Of a DNA stretch of 20,985 bases, positions 14,828-20,985 are shown one piece after another; within the stretch, counting starts at the first letter, position 1; each line of letters starts with the position of its first letter. This DNA is from Thauera sp. Its GTDB lineage: Bacteria; Pseudomonadota; Gammaproteobacteria; Burkholderiales; Rhodocyclaceae. Made by a program: the position numbers and the translations under genes. The notes beneath the pieces were generated by a model. The model made no database searches. It was not told the origin of the DNA and was given only the letters and a program-made list of their open reading frames with translations. Location of the stretch: NCBI GenBank assembly GCA_023150215.1, contig JAKLLJ010000018.1, positions 1 to 20,985 of the forward strand. Reading direction: 5' to 3'.

Positions 14828-15150
14828 AGCACCTGAAGTCGCTCAACAAGAAGGCGCAGCGCCTGGACGCCGCGGAGGGCAAGCCCGAGGTGATCGAGGA
14901 GGTCGTCGCCATGCAGACGGTGGTCGGCTGCACCGCGACCACCGACCCAGGCTGGGAGATCGACGCCTTTGGCGGCGCCACCTCGCTGTGCCAGCCGATG
15001 GAGGCCGACCTCTACGGTTGCGCCGATTCGTGCTGGTGGCCGGCGCAGGTGCCGGACACGATGAGCCACTATCCCGACTGGGGCGACGGCAAGGCCGACG
15101 CGACCAAGGACTGGCGCAAGCTGGACGGGATATTCGAGGACAAGATCTGA
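14824..15150 (+). CDS. qhpC: Quinohemoprotein amine dehydrogenase gamma subunit precursor (CTQ-bearing peptide)
   Basis: This 108-residue peptide is the catalytic subunit precursor. From known gamma subunits with an offset of 29, every modified residue is present: Cys36-Glu45, Cys56-Asp62 and Cys70-Asp78 for the three thioether cross-links, and Cys66 with Trp72 for cysteine tryptophylquinone. The core segments DPGWEIDAFGG, CQPMEADLYGC and CWWPAQVPD are nearly identical to the Pseudomonas and Paracoccus proteins. The first 29 or so residues (MKHLKSLNKKAQ...) are a charged leader rather than a Sec signal, matching a ribosomally made, post-translationally modified peptide. Leader cleavage probably occurs just before MQTVVGC (residue 30). 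The protease doing this here may differ from the usual one. Confidence 0.97.
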   Translation: MKHLKSLNKKAQRLDAAEGKPEVIEEVVAMQTVVGCTATTDPGWEIDAFGGATSLCQPMEADLYGCADSCWWPAQVPDTMSHYPDWGDGKADATKDWRKLDGIFEDKI

Positions 15151-15165
15151 ATGGGAGCCCAGCAC

Positions 15166-16305
15166 ATGACGCTCATCCGGCGTATCAGCACCCTGGGGGC
15201 CGCCGGCCTGCTCGGCGCCGCGGCCCTGCTTGCAGGCTGCGCCACCCCGGCGCACAAGGCGGCGGCGACCGATGCCGAGTACCTGCTCACCGTCACCCGC
15301 CCCGGCCTGCTCCACGTGATCGACATGAAGACCGATCGCATCGCGCGCAGCTGCGAGGTCCCCGGCAAGTTCGGCTCGGGCGCGCTGGTGCCGGCGCCCG
15401 ACGGCCGCCACGCCTTCGTGCTCGGCAACCTGTGGGAGGACGTCTACGGCTTCGAGCTCGAGACCTGCAAGCTGGTGTTCTCCGCCCGCCAGTCCGAGGG
15501 CGACGTCACCGTCAAGACCGTGCAGTCGCTCGCGGTGAGCGCCGACGGCAGCGAGCTGTACACCGTGCAGAACCCGGTGCGCCGCGGCGCCGACCGCTTC
15601 GAGGTGCTGCCGCCGCGGCTCGCCGTGTATCGCATCGCCGACGGGCTCGACGCGAAGCCGGTGCGCAGCTTCCCGGTCAAGCGCCGGATCACCAAGATCG
15701 CCGCCACCGCCGGCGGCGAGGTCATTCTGGGCGGTGCCGACGTGGAGGCGATCGACGTGCGCAGCGGCGCGCTGCGCACGGTGTCGGCGCTGGCGAGCTG
15801 GGAGCGCGGCCCGCGCTGGCTGACGCCGGATGCGTTCGCGATGCACTCGCAGGGCGAGCACCTGAACGAGTACGTGATGCCCTACGTGACCGCGAAGTTC
15901 GCCGACGACAAGCAGGACATGGCGAGCGCGCAGTGGTGGTGGGGCATGAGCCGGGTGGACCTCGCGACCGGCAAGGCCGAGACGCGCGAGATCTTTCCCT
16001 TCGAGTTCGTGATCTTCTCGCTGCTGGCCGATCCGCGCGATCGCAACATCCTGTACGGCGCCTTCAACACCCTGTCGAAGCACGACATCGCGAAACGCGA
16101 GACGCTGAAGGTGGTGGAGCTCGACCACACCTACTACAGCCTGCAGCTGTCGCGCGACGCCTCGCGCATCTACGTGGGCGGGGCGGGCAGCACGATCAGC
16201 ATCCACGACAGCGCCACGCTGGAGAAGATCGGCATGATCCAGCTCCCGGGCGACATGTCCACCGCGGATGTGCGCGTCGCCTACAAGCGCCACGAGTCGC
16301 GCTGA
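15166..16305 (+). CDS. qhpB: Quinohemoprotein amine dehydrogenase beta subunit (beta-propeller), possible lipoprotein
   Basis: The chosen ATG at 15166 has GGGAG 8 nt upstream. An in-frame ATG at 15151, immediately after the qhpC stop, would only add five residues. The 379-residue product is the seven-bladed propeller subunit that helps enclose the CTQ active site, with YVTN-like repeats such as LLHVIDMKTDRI and IYVGGAGSTISIHD. Its N-terminal signal ends in LLAGC (Cys25), a perfect lipobox with Ala at +2, which would predict lipid attachment and sorting to the outer membrane. Known beta subunits are soluble periplasmic proteins, so this is unusual. Cleavage by ordinary signal peptidase slightly downstream cannot be excluded. 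It closes the qhpADCB core and is followed by a strong hairpin. Confidence 0.94.
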   Translation: MTLIRRISTLGAAGLLGAAALLAGCATPAHKAAATDAEYLLTVTRPGLLHVIDMKTDRIARSCEVPGKFGSGALVPAPDGRHAFVLGNLWEDVYGFELETCKLVFSARQSEGDVTVKTVQSLAVSADGSELYTVQNPVRRGADRFEVLPPRLAVYRIADGLDAKPVRSFPVKRRITKIAATAGGEVILGGADVEAIDVRSGALRTVSALASWERGPRWLTPDAFAMHSQGEHLNEYVMPYVTAKFADDKQDMASAQWWWGMSRVDLATGKAETREIFPFEFVIFSLLADPRDRNILYGAFNTLSKHDIAKRETLKVVELDHTYYSLQLSRDASRIYVGGAGSTISIHDSATLEKIGMIQLPGDMSTADVRVAYKRHESR

Positions 16306-16352
16306 CGGGATCGGCTGGCGTCGCCTCGAGGCCCGTACTATATGTTCAACAT

Positions 16353-16378
16353 GACCCGGCCGCGGTGGCGGCCGGGTC
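16353..16378 (+). terminator. Strong GC hairpin between qhpB and the metzincin gene
   Basis: GACCCGGCCGC and GCGGCCGGGTC pair perfectly over 11 bp around a GGTG loop, 48 nt after the qhpB stop. The sequence after it (GGTTGGGCG) lacks a T-run, so it is not a classical intrinsic terminator. It may slow polymerase, end transcription partially, or protect the qhpADCB message from 3' decay and so set lower expression for the metzincin gene. Confidence 0.55.
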
Positions 16379-16432
16379 GGTTGGGCGCCGCCCGATGCGG
16401 CGGTCCGCGGCTTCGTTGTGGAGGAATCCGTC

Positions 16433-17467
16433 ATGACACCGACTCCCAAGGTGTGTTTCGACCGGGTGCTGCCCCGGGACCTGCTGCGCGTCCAGACCAC
16501 GGTCCCCGACCGCCCCGGCCAGGTGCGTGGCCTGTCGCCGATCGGCAAGACGTGGATCAATGGCTCGACCCTGCATGTACGCTTCCTGGGCGGCACCGCG
16601 GCGCAGAAGAAAATAGTGCAGGAGCAGGCCGCCTGGTGGGCGGCGCACGCCAACCTGCGCTTCGTGTTCGATGACGCGGCCGAGGCCGAGATCCGCATCG
16701 CCTTCGACGACAACGACGGGGCGTGGAGCTACATCGGTACCGACGCCCGCAGCATTCCGGCAAACGAACCGACCATGAACCTCGGCTTCCTCGATGGTGG
16801 CACGGCGGCACACGAGTTCGGTCACGCCATCGGCCTCGCGCACGAGCACCAGAACCCGGCGGGCGGCATCCAGTGGAACGAGCAGGCGGTGATCCGCGCG
16901 ATGGCCGGGCCCCCCAACCACTGGAGCGAGGCGCAGACCCGCCACAACATCCTGCGCAAGTACGCCGCCAACCAGGTCAACGGCACGGCGTTCGATCCAA
17001 AGTCGGTGATGCTGTACTTCTTTCCTGCGGAATGGACCCTCAATGGCGTGGCGACCTCGCGCAACGAGGTGTTGTCCGATCTCGACAAGCAGTTCATCGC
17101 GGGCGCGAAGATGTATCCGCGCGCGAAGCCGGGCATCGAGGGCACGCTCACCGAGCTCAAGGTGAATGCGCGCCGTCGCACCGCGGCAAGCATCGGCAGC
17201 TTCGGCGAGGAGGACGTGTTCCGCTTCAGGGTGGCGCAGCCGGGACGCTACGTGGTCGATACGCGCGGACCGACCGACGTCTACATGAAGCTCTTCGGCC
17301 CGGATTCGCCGACCGCCTTGATCGCCGAGGACGACGATTCGGGCTTGGCGAGCAACGCACGGATCGCGATCGACCTGGTGGAAGGTGACTACTACGTCCA
17401 GGTGCGGCACTGGAACCGTGCCAGCGGCACGGGCGACTACACGGTGGCGGTGCGCAAGGCGCGTTGA
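16433..17467 (+). CDS. Zinc metzincin-type endopeptidase with C-terminal PPC domain
   Basis: The start ATG follows GGAGGA at 7 nt, giving 344 residues. The zinc site is HEFGHAIGLAHEH with His127, Glu128, His131 and His137, and a Met-turn SVMLY (Met193) lies 56 residues after the third histidine, as in the metzincins (astacin/matrixin type). Residues 245-342 look like a pre-peptidase C-terminal beta domain (GRYVVDTRG, GDYYVQV). There is no signal peptide, so it is probably cytoplasmic unless exported otherwise. It sits directly after qhpB, in the position where known clusters carry qhpE, a subtilisin-type protease that removes the QhpC leader. It is not related to QhpE in fold, and a replacement role is inferred from position and localisation only. 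Confidence 0.88.
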   Translation: MTPTPKVCFDRVLPRDLLRVQTTVPDRPGQVRGLSPIGKTWINGSTLHVRFLGGTAAQKKIVQEQAAWWAAHANLRFVFDDAAEAEIRIAFDDNDGAWSYIGTDARSIPANEPTMNLGFLDGGTAAHEFGHAIGLAHEHQNPAGGIQWNEQAVIRAMAGPPNHWSEAQTRHNILRKYAANQVNGTAFDPKSVMLYFFPAEWTLNGVATSRNEVLSDLDKQFIAGAKMYPRAKPGIEGTLTELKVNARRRTAASIGSFGEEDVFRFRVAQPGRYVVDTRGPTDVYMKLFGPDSPTALIAEDDDSGLASNARIAIDLVEGDYYVQVRHWNRASGTGDYTVAVRKAR

Positions 17468-17488
17468 AGCCGCGCCCCGCGCGCCGGT

Positions 17489-17965
17489 TCAGGCGGGAGC
17501 GGGCAGCAGGCGGCCGAGTAGCTTGCACAACTGGGCGCGCTCGGCGCTGTCCAGCGCGCTCAATACGCGCTCTTCGTGTGCGCGCACCTGCGGAATCAGC
17601 GCCTGGAGCAACTGCTGGCCGGCGCGCGTGAGGTGGAGCGCGTTGGCGCGCCGGTTGTCCGGTGCGCGCACGCGTTCGACGAGGCCGCGTGCCTCGAGCT
17701 TGTCGAGCACCGAGACGACGCTCGAGCGGTCGAGCTGGATCGCGTCGGCAAGCTGGGTTTGCTTCATGCCCGGATTGGCATCGATCAGCACGAGCACGCC
17801 AAACAGCGTCGGTGTGATCTCGGGCTCGCCCACGCTCACGCAGAAGTCGCGGAAGATGCCCACCTGTGCGATGCGCAGGCGGTAGCCGATCAGTTCGGGG
17901 AGCATCCCGAAGGTGATGGCTTCCGGGGGGGGTAGCGCAATAGCGTCGTCGTTGCCACGGCCCAT
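17489..17965 (-). CDS. MarR-family transcriptional regulator
   Basis: A 158-residue regulator with an N-terminal dimerisation helix region (LPELIGYRLRIAQ) and a winged helix at about 67-120 (QTQLADAIQLDRSSVVSVLDKLEARGLVERVRAPDNRR in overview, of which DRRA-like DNRRAN is the wing). The gene converges on the metzincin gene with 21 bp between stops and is divergent from the AraC-type gene. I chose the ATG at 17963-17965 because the conserved domain begins soon after. A TACAAT -10-like element and a TTGATCAA palindrome lie just upstream, which suits autorepression. Its ligand is not evident. Eight consecutive G near its 5' end encode a proline run. Confidence 0.9.
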   Translation of the reverse strand: MGRGNDDAIALPPPEAITFGMLPELIGYRLRIAQVGIFRDFCVSVGEPEITPTLFGVLVLIDANPGMKQTQLADAIQLDRSSVVSVLDKLEARGLVERVRAPDNRRANALHLTRAGQQLLQALIPQVRAHEERVLSALDSAERAQLCKLLGRLLPAPA

Positions 17966-18069
17966 CGGTAACTCGCGTCCGATTTGATCAAGCGCGAAAT
18001 TGTAGCAGGCGGGCCGGGATGCGCGGACGCAGTCCGCGGTGCTGCCGTGTCGGTGTGGAGGAGGACCTG
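17966..18069. promoter_or_regulatory. Divergent promoter region of the MarR- and AraC-type genes
   Basis: This 104-bp gap contains a TACAAT -10-like hexamer for the MarR gene (minus strand, 17999-18004) without a clear -35. The perfect palindrome TTGATCAA (17984-17991) lies between that element and the MarR start, where a bound repressor would block it. No clear -10/-35 pair is visible for the AraC-type gene. Confidence 0.5.
17984..17991. promoter_or_regulatory. Palindrome TTGATCAA, candidate MarR operator
   Basis: A perfect 8-bp palindrome lies 19 bp upstream of the MarR ATG. MarR proteins often bind short inverted repeats over their own promoter. Flanking bases do not extend the symmetry, so support is moderate. 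Confidence 0.4.
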
Positions 18070-19158
18070 GTGTCGAGTCGGCTGCAGCCGTGGATGTCGA
18101 GCATTCGAGCGCGACCGTTGGCGGTGGTGCCGCACGAGTCCGTTTCGGCAAACGTCGACGACGTGACCCATTTCGGCCGCAGGCTGACGGCATGGGATGC
18201 CTTTTACGAGCAGCTGACACCCGGCGCTTTCGAGGGGGGGGCGCACGAGGTCTGGCTCGCCGACAGCCTCGAGATCCTGTGGGAAACCGGCAACCGGTCG
18301 GTGTGGACCGCGGGGAGCAACCGGCCGGGCATGGTCTCGCTCGGCATCCCGGTCGCGGCCGGCGGTGCCGGCGTGTACTGCGGTGTTCCATTGCACGATG
18401 GTGCCGTCTCCTGGCTGCCGGAGGGCAGCGAGTTCGAGATCTACTGTCGCGATCGCATGGACATCGTTTCGGCCACGGTGTCGGCGGCCGCGCTGCAGGC
18501 ATTTTCAGCCGTCGCCTCGCCCGCGCTCGACGCGGAGGTGTTCCGCCGCCCGTTCATCCGGCTCCAGCCGCGACAGGCGGCGATCCTGCGTCGTGCGCTG
18601 GTGGAGATCATCGGTGCAGTGCGTGCCCGGCCCGGGTTGCTGGAGATTGCGGCGAGCCGGACGGCGATGTGTGACTGCGTGATGTCGTCGATGCTCGACG
18701 CGCTCGAGCCCGCTCAGCCGCGCGCGGCATCGAGCCTGCGCCCGAGTGTGAAAGCCTGGATCGTGCGCAGTGCCCGTGCATGCGTGCTCGACAGCCCGGG
18801 TGATCCGATCGGCGTGGCCGACCTTTGCCGGATGCTGAAGGTGTCGCGGCGCTCCCTGCAGTACGCGTTCGAGGAGCTCACCGGCATCGGTGCGGTGCAG
18901 TTCCTGCGCAATGTGCGTCTGAACGCCGTACGGCGGGAGTTGCACCACCTCGGCCGGCAGCCGCAGGAGCCGATCGCGGCGGTCGCGGCGCGCTGGGGGT
19001 TCTGGCACATGCCGCGCTTTGCCGCCTATTACCGTGCGCTGTTCGACGAGCTGCCGTCGGAGACGCGGGCGCGCCAGGGTGGCAACCCAGGCTTCGATGC
19101 GTCCCGGACAGCACCGGATGTTGCGCTGCAGCGCGGCTTTCTTGCCGATTGCGGATAA
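18070..19158 (+). CDS. AraC-family transcriptional regulator (possible QhpR counterpart)
   Basis: The likely start is GTG at 18070, directly after GGAGGAGGACCTG. An ATG 51 nt upstream has no ribosome site. The 362-residue protein has a beta-rich N-terminal sensing region (THFGRRLTAWDAFYEQLTPG, WLADSLEILWE) and a C-terminal double helix-turn-helix (about 250-340: IGVADLCRMLKVSRRSLQ, FLRNVRLNAVRREL, IAAVAARWGFWHMPRFAAYY). Known QHNDH clusters carry an AraC-type activator, QhpR, that responds to amine, so this may be its counterpart. It could equally control the downstream flavin oxidase, which lies 120 bp away on the same strand. A run of eight G occurs near codon 56. Confidence 0.88.
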   Translation: MSSRLQPWMSSIRARPLAVVPHESVSANVDDVTHFGRRLTAWDAFYEQLTPGAFEGGAHEVWLADSLEILWETGNRSVWTAGSNRPGMVSLGIPVAAGGAGVYCGVPLHDGAVSWLPEGSEFEIYCRDRMDIVSATVSAAALQAFSAVASPALDAEVFRRPFIRLQPRQAAILRRALVEIIGAVRARPGLLEIAASRTAMCDCVMSSMLDALEPAQPRAASSLRPSVKAWIVRSARACVLDSPGDPIGVADLCRMLKVSRRSLQYAFEELTGIGAVQFLRNVRLNAVRRELHHLGRQPQEPIAAVAARWGFWHMPRFAAYYRALFDELPSETRARQGGNPGFDASRTAPDVALQRGFLADCG

Positions 19159-19196
19159 CGCCCCGGTCGCCGGATTTCCTAAGCTCCACTCCACGA

Positions 19197-19214
19197 CCCG
19201 GCCACGAGGCCGGG
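19197..19214 (+). terminator. Hairpin CCCGGCC-ACGA-GGCCGGG after the AraC-type gene
   Basis: The arms pair perfectly over 7 bp around a 4-nt loop, 38 nt after the AraC stop. There is no T-run. It resembles the hairpin downstream of qhpB (shared CCCGGCC/GGCCGGG arms) and may act as a weak terminator. Confidence 0.4.
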
Positions 19215-19234
19215 CGAGACACGGTGCGGGTCGT

Positions 19235-19248
19235 CGCCCTCGAGGGCG
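19235..19248. promoter_or_regulatory. Perfect palindrome CGCCCTCGAGGGCG upstream of the flavin oxidase
   Basis: A 14-bp perfect palindrome lies 30 bp before the flavin oxidase start. Position suggests an operator or a leader structure, but the composition is that of the genome and chance cannot be excluded. Confidence 0.35.
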
Positions 19249-19278
19249 GACCGCCCGCGCTGGAGGAGACTGGAGATC

Positions 19279-20721
19279 ATGGACAGTAAATCCCTTGCGG
19301 CTTCGGGCGTTGGCGTTGGCGCCCACGACCGGCGCACGTTTCTCAAGCTCGCATCGGCGACGGCGGCGGGCTCGCTGCTGCCGGTGGAGCGTGGCGACGC
19401 CGCTGCGCCTGCTCGCGAGTACGACGTGGTTGTGGTGGGCGGCGGCTTCGCCGGGGTCACTGCGGCCCGCGAGCTCGCCCACCGCGGCGCCAAGGTGCTG
19501 CTGCTCGAGGCGCGCAATCGTCTCGGCGGGCGCACCTTCTACTCGAAATTCGGCGAGCGCAAGGTGGAACTGGGCGGCACCTGGATCCACTACACCCAGC
19601 CCCACGTCTGGGCCGAGGTGATGCGCTACGGCATGGAGATCGCCCAGACGCCGGGCGTCGCCCATCCCGACCGCGTGCTGTGGATGTCCGAGGGCAAGGT
19701 GCTGGAGATCCCGGTGATGGAGAACTGGGCCCTGCTCGAGGACGCCCTGAAGCGCTTTCATGCGGACGCGGGCACGGTCTTCGAGCGACCGTTCATGCCG
19801 GGCCTGTCGGCCGTCGGGCGCAAGCTCGATCATCTGTCGATCGCCGACCGCATGGCGGCCATCGAGATGAGCCCGGCGCAGCGTGACCTGATGAACGCGA
19901 TGATGGCCACCAACTGCCACGGCCCGACCGCGACCGGCGCCTACACCGAGATGTTGCGCTGGTGGTCGCTGGTCGATGGCGATGCGGCGCGGCTGCTCTA
20001 CAGCTGCGCGCGCTACAAGCTGAAGGACGGCACCGCGGCGCTGATCGAGCGAATGGCGCAGGACGGCGGCTTCGACGTGCGCCTGTCGACCGCGGTGGCG
20101 GAGTTGCGTCAGGACGCCGCGGGCGTGAGCCTGGTGACCGAGGCGGACGAGCGCATCTCCGCCCGTTTCGCCGTCGTCGCGGTGCCGGTGAACACGGTCG
20201 GCCAGATCGAGTTCTCGCCGCCGCTGCGGCCCGGCAAGACCGCGATGGCGAAGGAGCACCATGCGGGCAAGGGGCACAAGCTCTATCTGAAGGTGAAGGG
20301 CCGGCTGGAGACGCTGATCTTCTTCGCGCCCGAGACCGAGCTGTTCACGATGGTGTTCACCGACCAGCCGGGCGAGGACGGCGGCGTGCTGGTCGCCTTC
20401 GGTCCGCCAGTCGACGGCAGGGTCGATCTCAACGACCCGAAGGCGGTCGAGCCCTTCGTGCGCCGCTTCCTGCCCCACCTTGAGGTCGAACAGGTGCTCG
20501 GCTACGACTGGGGGCTGGATCCGTATTCGCGCGGCACCTGGTGCACGCTGCGTCCGGGGCAGTTCGGCAAGCACCTGGAGGACCTGCGTGCCCGCGAAGG
20601 CCGGGTGTTCTTCGCCGGGGCGGACATCGCCACCGGCTGGCGCGGCTTCATCGACGGCGCGATCGAGTCCGGCCTGCAGGTCGGACAGGCGGTCGCGGCC
20701 GAGCTGCGCGGTCGCGCGTGA
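19279..20721 (+). CDS. Tat-exported FAD-dependent amine oxidase/dehydrogenase
   Basis: The 480-residue protein starts with a twin-arginine signal (DRRTFLK at 17-23, then an alanine-rich stretch), so it should be exported folded with FAD. The Rossmann motif is VVVVGGGFAG (50-59) with Glu77 in LLLEAR and the RLGGRTF motif (81-87). The C-terminal FAGADIATGWRGFIDGAIESG stretch closes the FAD site, and DPYSRGTW is typical of the flavin monoamine oxidase family. I see no covalent-FAD cysteine motif. The cytochrome c gene starts 14 nt after its stop, the arrangement seen with nicotine oxidoreductase NicA2, which passes electrons to cytochrome c rather than oxygen. A periplasmic amine dehydrogenase is therefore likely. 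The substrate is unknown. Confidence 0.92.
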   Translation: MDSKSLAASGVGVGAHDRRTFLKLASATAAGSLLPVERGDAAAPAREYDVVVVGGGFAGVTAARELAHRGAKVLLLEARNRLGGRTFYSKFGERKVELGGTWIHYTQPHVWAEVMRYGMEIAQTPGVAHPDRVLWMSEGKVLEIPVMENWALLEDALKRFHADAGTVFERPFMPGLSAVGRKLDHLSIADRMAAIEMSPAQRDLMNAMMATNCHGPTATGAYTEMLRWWSLVDGDAARLLYSCARYKLKDGTAALIERMAQDGGFDVRLSTAVAELRQDAAGVSLVTEADERISARFAVVAVPVNTVGQIEFSPPLRPGKTAMAKEHHAGKGHKLYLKVKGRLETLIFFAPETELFTMVFTDQPGEDGGVLVAFGPPVDGRVDLNDPKAVEPFVRRFLPHLEVEQVLGYDWGLDPYSRGTWCTLRPGQFGKHLEDLRAREGRVFFAGADIATGWRGFIDGAIESGLQVGQAVAAELRGRA

Positions 20722-20735
20722 TGGGAGCCGGCATC

Positions 20736-20985
20736 ATGAGCAGATCCGTCCCGCTGCGCGCCGTGGTCGCGATCCTCGGCGTGCTCGCCGTACCGGCACC
20801 GGCGCTTGCCGCCGACATCGGCGAGTCCGGCTTCGTCCAGTGCGCCGCCTGCCATCCCGCCGCTGCAGGGCAGCCCCACGGCGTGGGGCCCAACCTGCAC
20901 GGTCGCTTCGGACGGGCGATCGCGGGCACCCCGGGTTTCGTTTTTTCCCGCGCACTCCGGAAGCGCGAGGGGGTGTGGACGGAGG
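20736..20985 (+). CDS. Periplasmic class I cytochrome c (3' end cut by window)
   Basis: The ATG at 20736 has GGGAG 7 nt upstream, and 83 codons are visible. A Sec signal peptide (hydrophobic VVAILGVLAVPAPALA, cleavage about 25-26) precedes one heme motif, CAACH at 36-40, and class I features: GVGPNLHGRFGR followed by an AGTPGFVFSRAL segment. The axial methionine would lie outside the window. Coupled to the flavin amine oxidase gene, it is the likely electron acceptor of that enzyme, and it could also serve the quinohemoprotein amine dehydrogenase. Both roles are inferred from context. Confidence 0.9.
   Translation, partial: MSRSVPLRAVVAILGVLAVPAPALAADIGESGFVQCAACHPAAAGQPHGVGPNLHGRFGRAIAGTPGFVFSRALRKREGVWTE

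Larger units (their letters stand above)
19159..19278 (+). promoter_or_regulatory. Region upstream of the flavin amine oxidase with two inverted repeats
   Basis: This 120-bp gap holds a 7-bp GC hairpin and a 14-bp palindrome (listed separately) and the GGAGGAG ribosome site of the oxidase. I found no clear -10/-35 pair and no copy of the ACA-repeat module seen upstream of qhpA. Confidence 0.4.

Noticed and set aside
16433..17467. The gene after qhpB as an ortholog of QhpE
   Set aside because: It has a zinc HExxHxxGxxH site and Met-turn rather than a subtilisin Asp-His-Ser triad, so at most it is a functional replacement.
17984..17991. TTGATCAA as an FNR half or full box
   Set aside because: An FNR box needs TTGAT-N4-ATCAA. 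Here the half-sites overlap with no spacer, so only a generic palindrome is supported.
19279..20721. Flavin gene as the QhpG tryptophan monooxygenase
   Set aside because: Its Tat signal and amine-oxidase-type C-terminal motif (FAGADIATGWRGF) do not fit a cytoplasmic monooxygenase acting on QhpC before export.

Overview
The window is very GC-rich and densely coding, with no tRNA, rRNA, insertion sequence or CRISPR array that I can see. Gene content, codon use and a perfect FNR box suggest a facultatively anaerobic betaproteobacterium of the Azoarcus/Thauera/Aromatoleum type. That placement is inference.

The core is a plus-strand operon for quinohemoprotein amine dehydrogenase (QHNDH): alpha subunit with two c-type hemes (qhpA, 11785-13377), radical SAM/SPASM maturase (qhpD, 13394-14827), the small cross-linked gamma subunit carrying the CTQ cofactor (qhpC, 14824-15150) and beta-propeller subunit (qhpB, 15166-16305). 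All cross-linking residues of QhpC are present. In place of the usual subtilisin-like leader protease (QhpE) the next gene encodes a zinc metzincin (16433-17467). The known tryptophan monooxygenase (QhpG) and ABC exporter (QhpF) are not in the window. Further right come a convergent MarR regulator, a divergent AraC-type regulator, and a second amine-oxidation pair: a Tat-exported flavin amine oxidase and a c-type cytochrome cut by the window end.

The left half is on the minus strand. A TorR-like response regulator and a 2104-residue soluble hybrid kinase (degenerate Ser/Thr kinase, AAA, GAF, PAS, HisKA, HATPase, REC, HPT) are divergent from qhpA. Next is a tightly packed operon of an NAD(P)-type aldehyde dehydrogenase and two U32-family proteins resembling UbiV and UbiU. 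Last is an aldehyde ferredoxin oxidoreductase-family gene that runs off the left edge behind an FNR box.

The genes fit together as amine to aldehyde (periplasmic QHNDH and perhaps the flavin enzyme, electrons to cytochrome c), then aldehyde to acid (ALDH and AOR). The most striking non-coding signal is a promoter module found twice: upstream of qhpA and upstream of the ALDH-U32 operon. It has 3-4 roughly 10-bp repeats ending in ACA, then GTTTAC and a TAnGnT element at identical distances. This ties the U32 pair to the amine dehydrogenase and raises the possibility that an oxygen-independent U32 hydroxylase takes part in CTQ formation.
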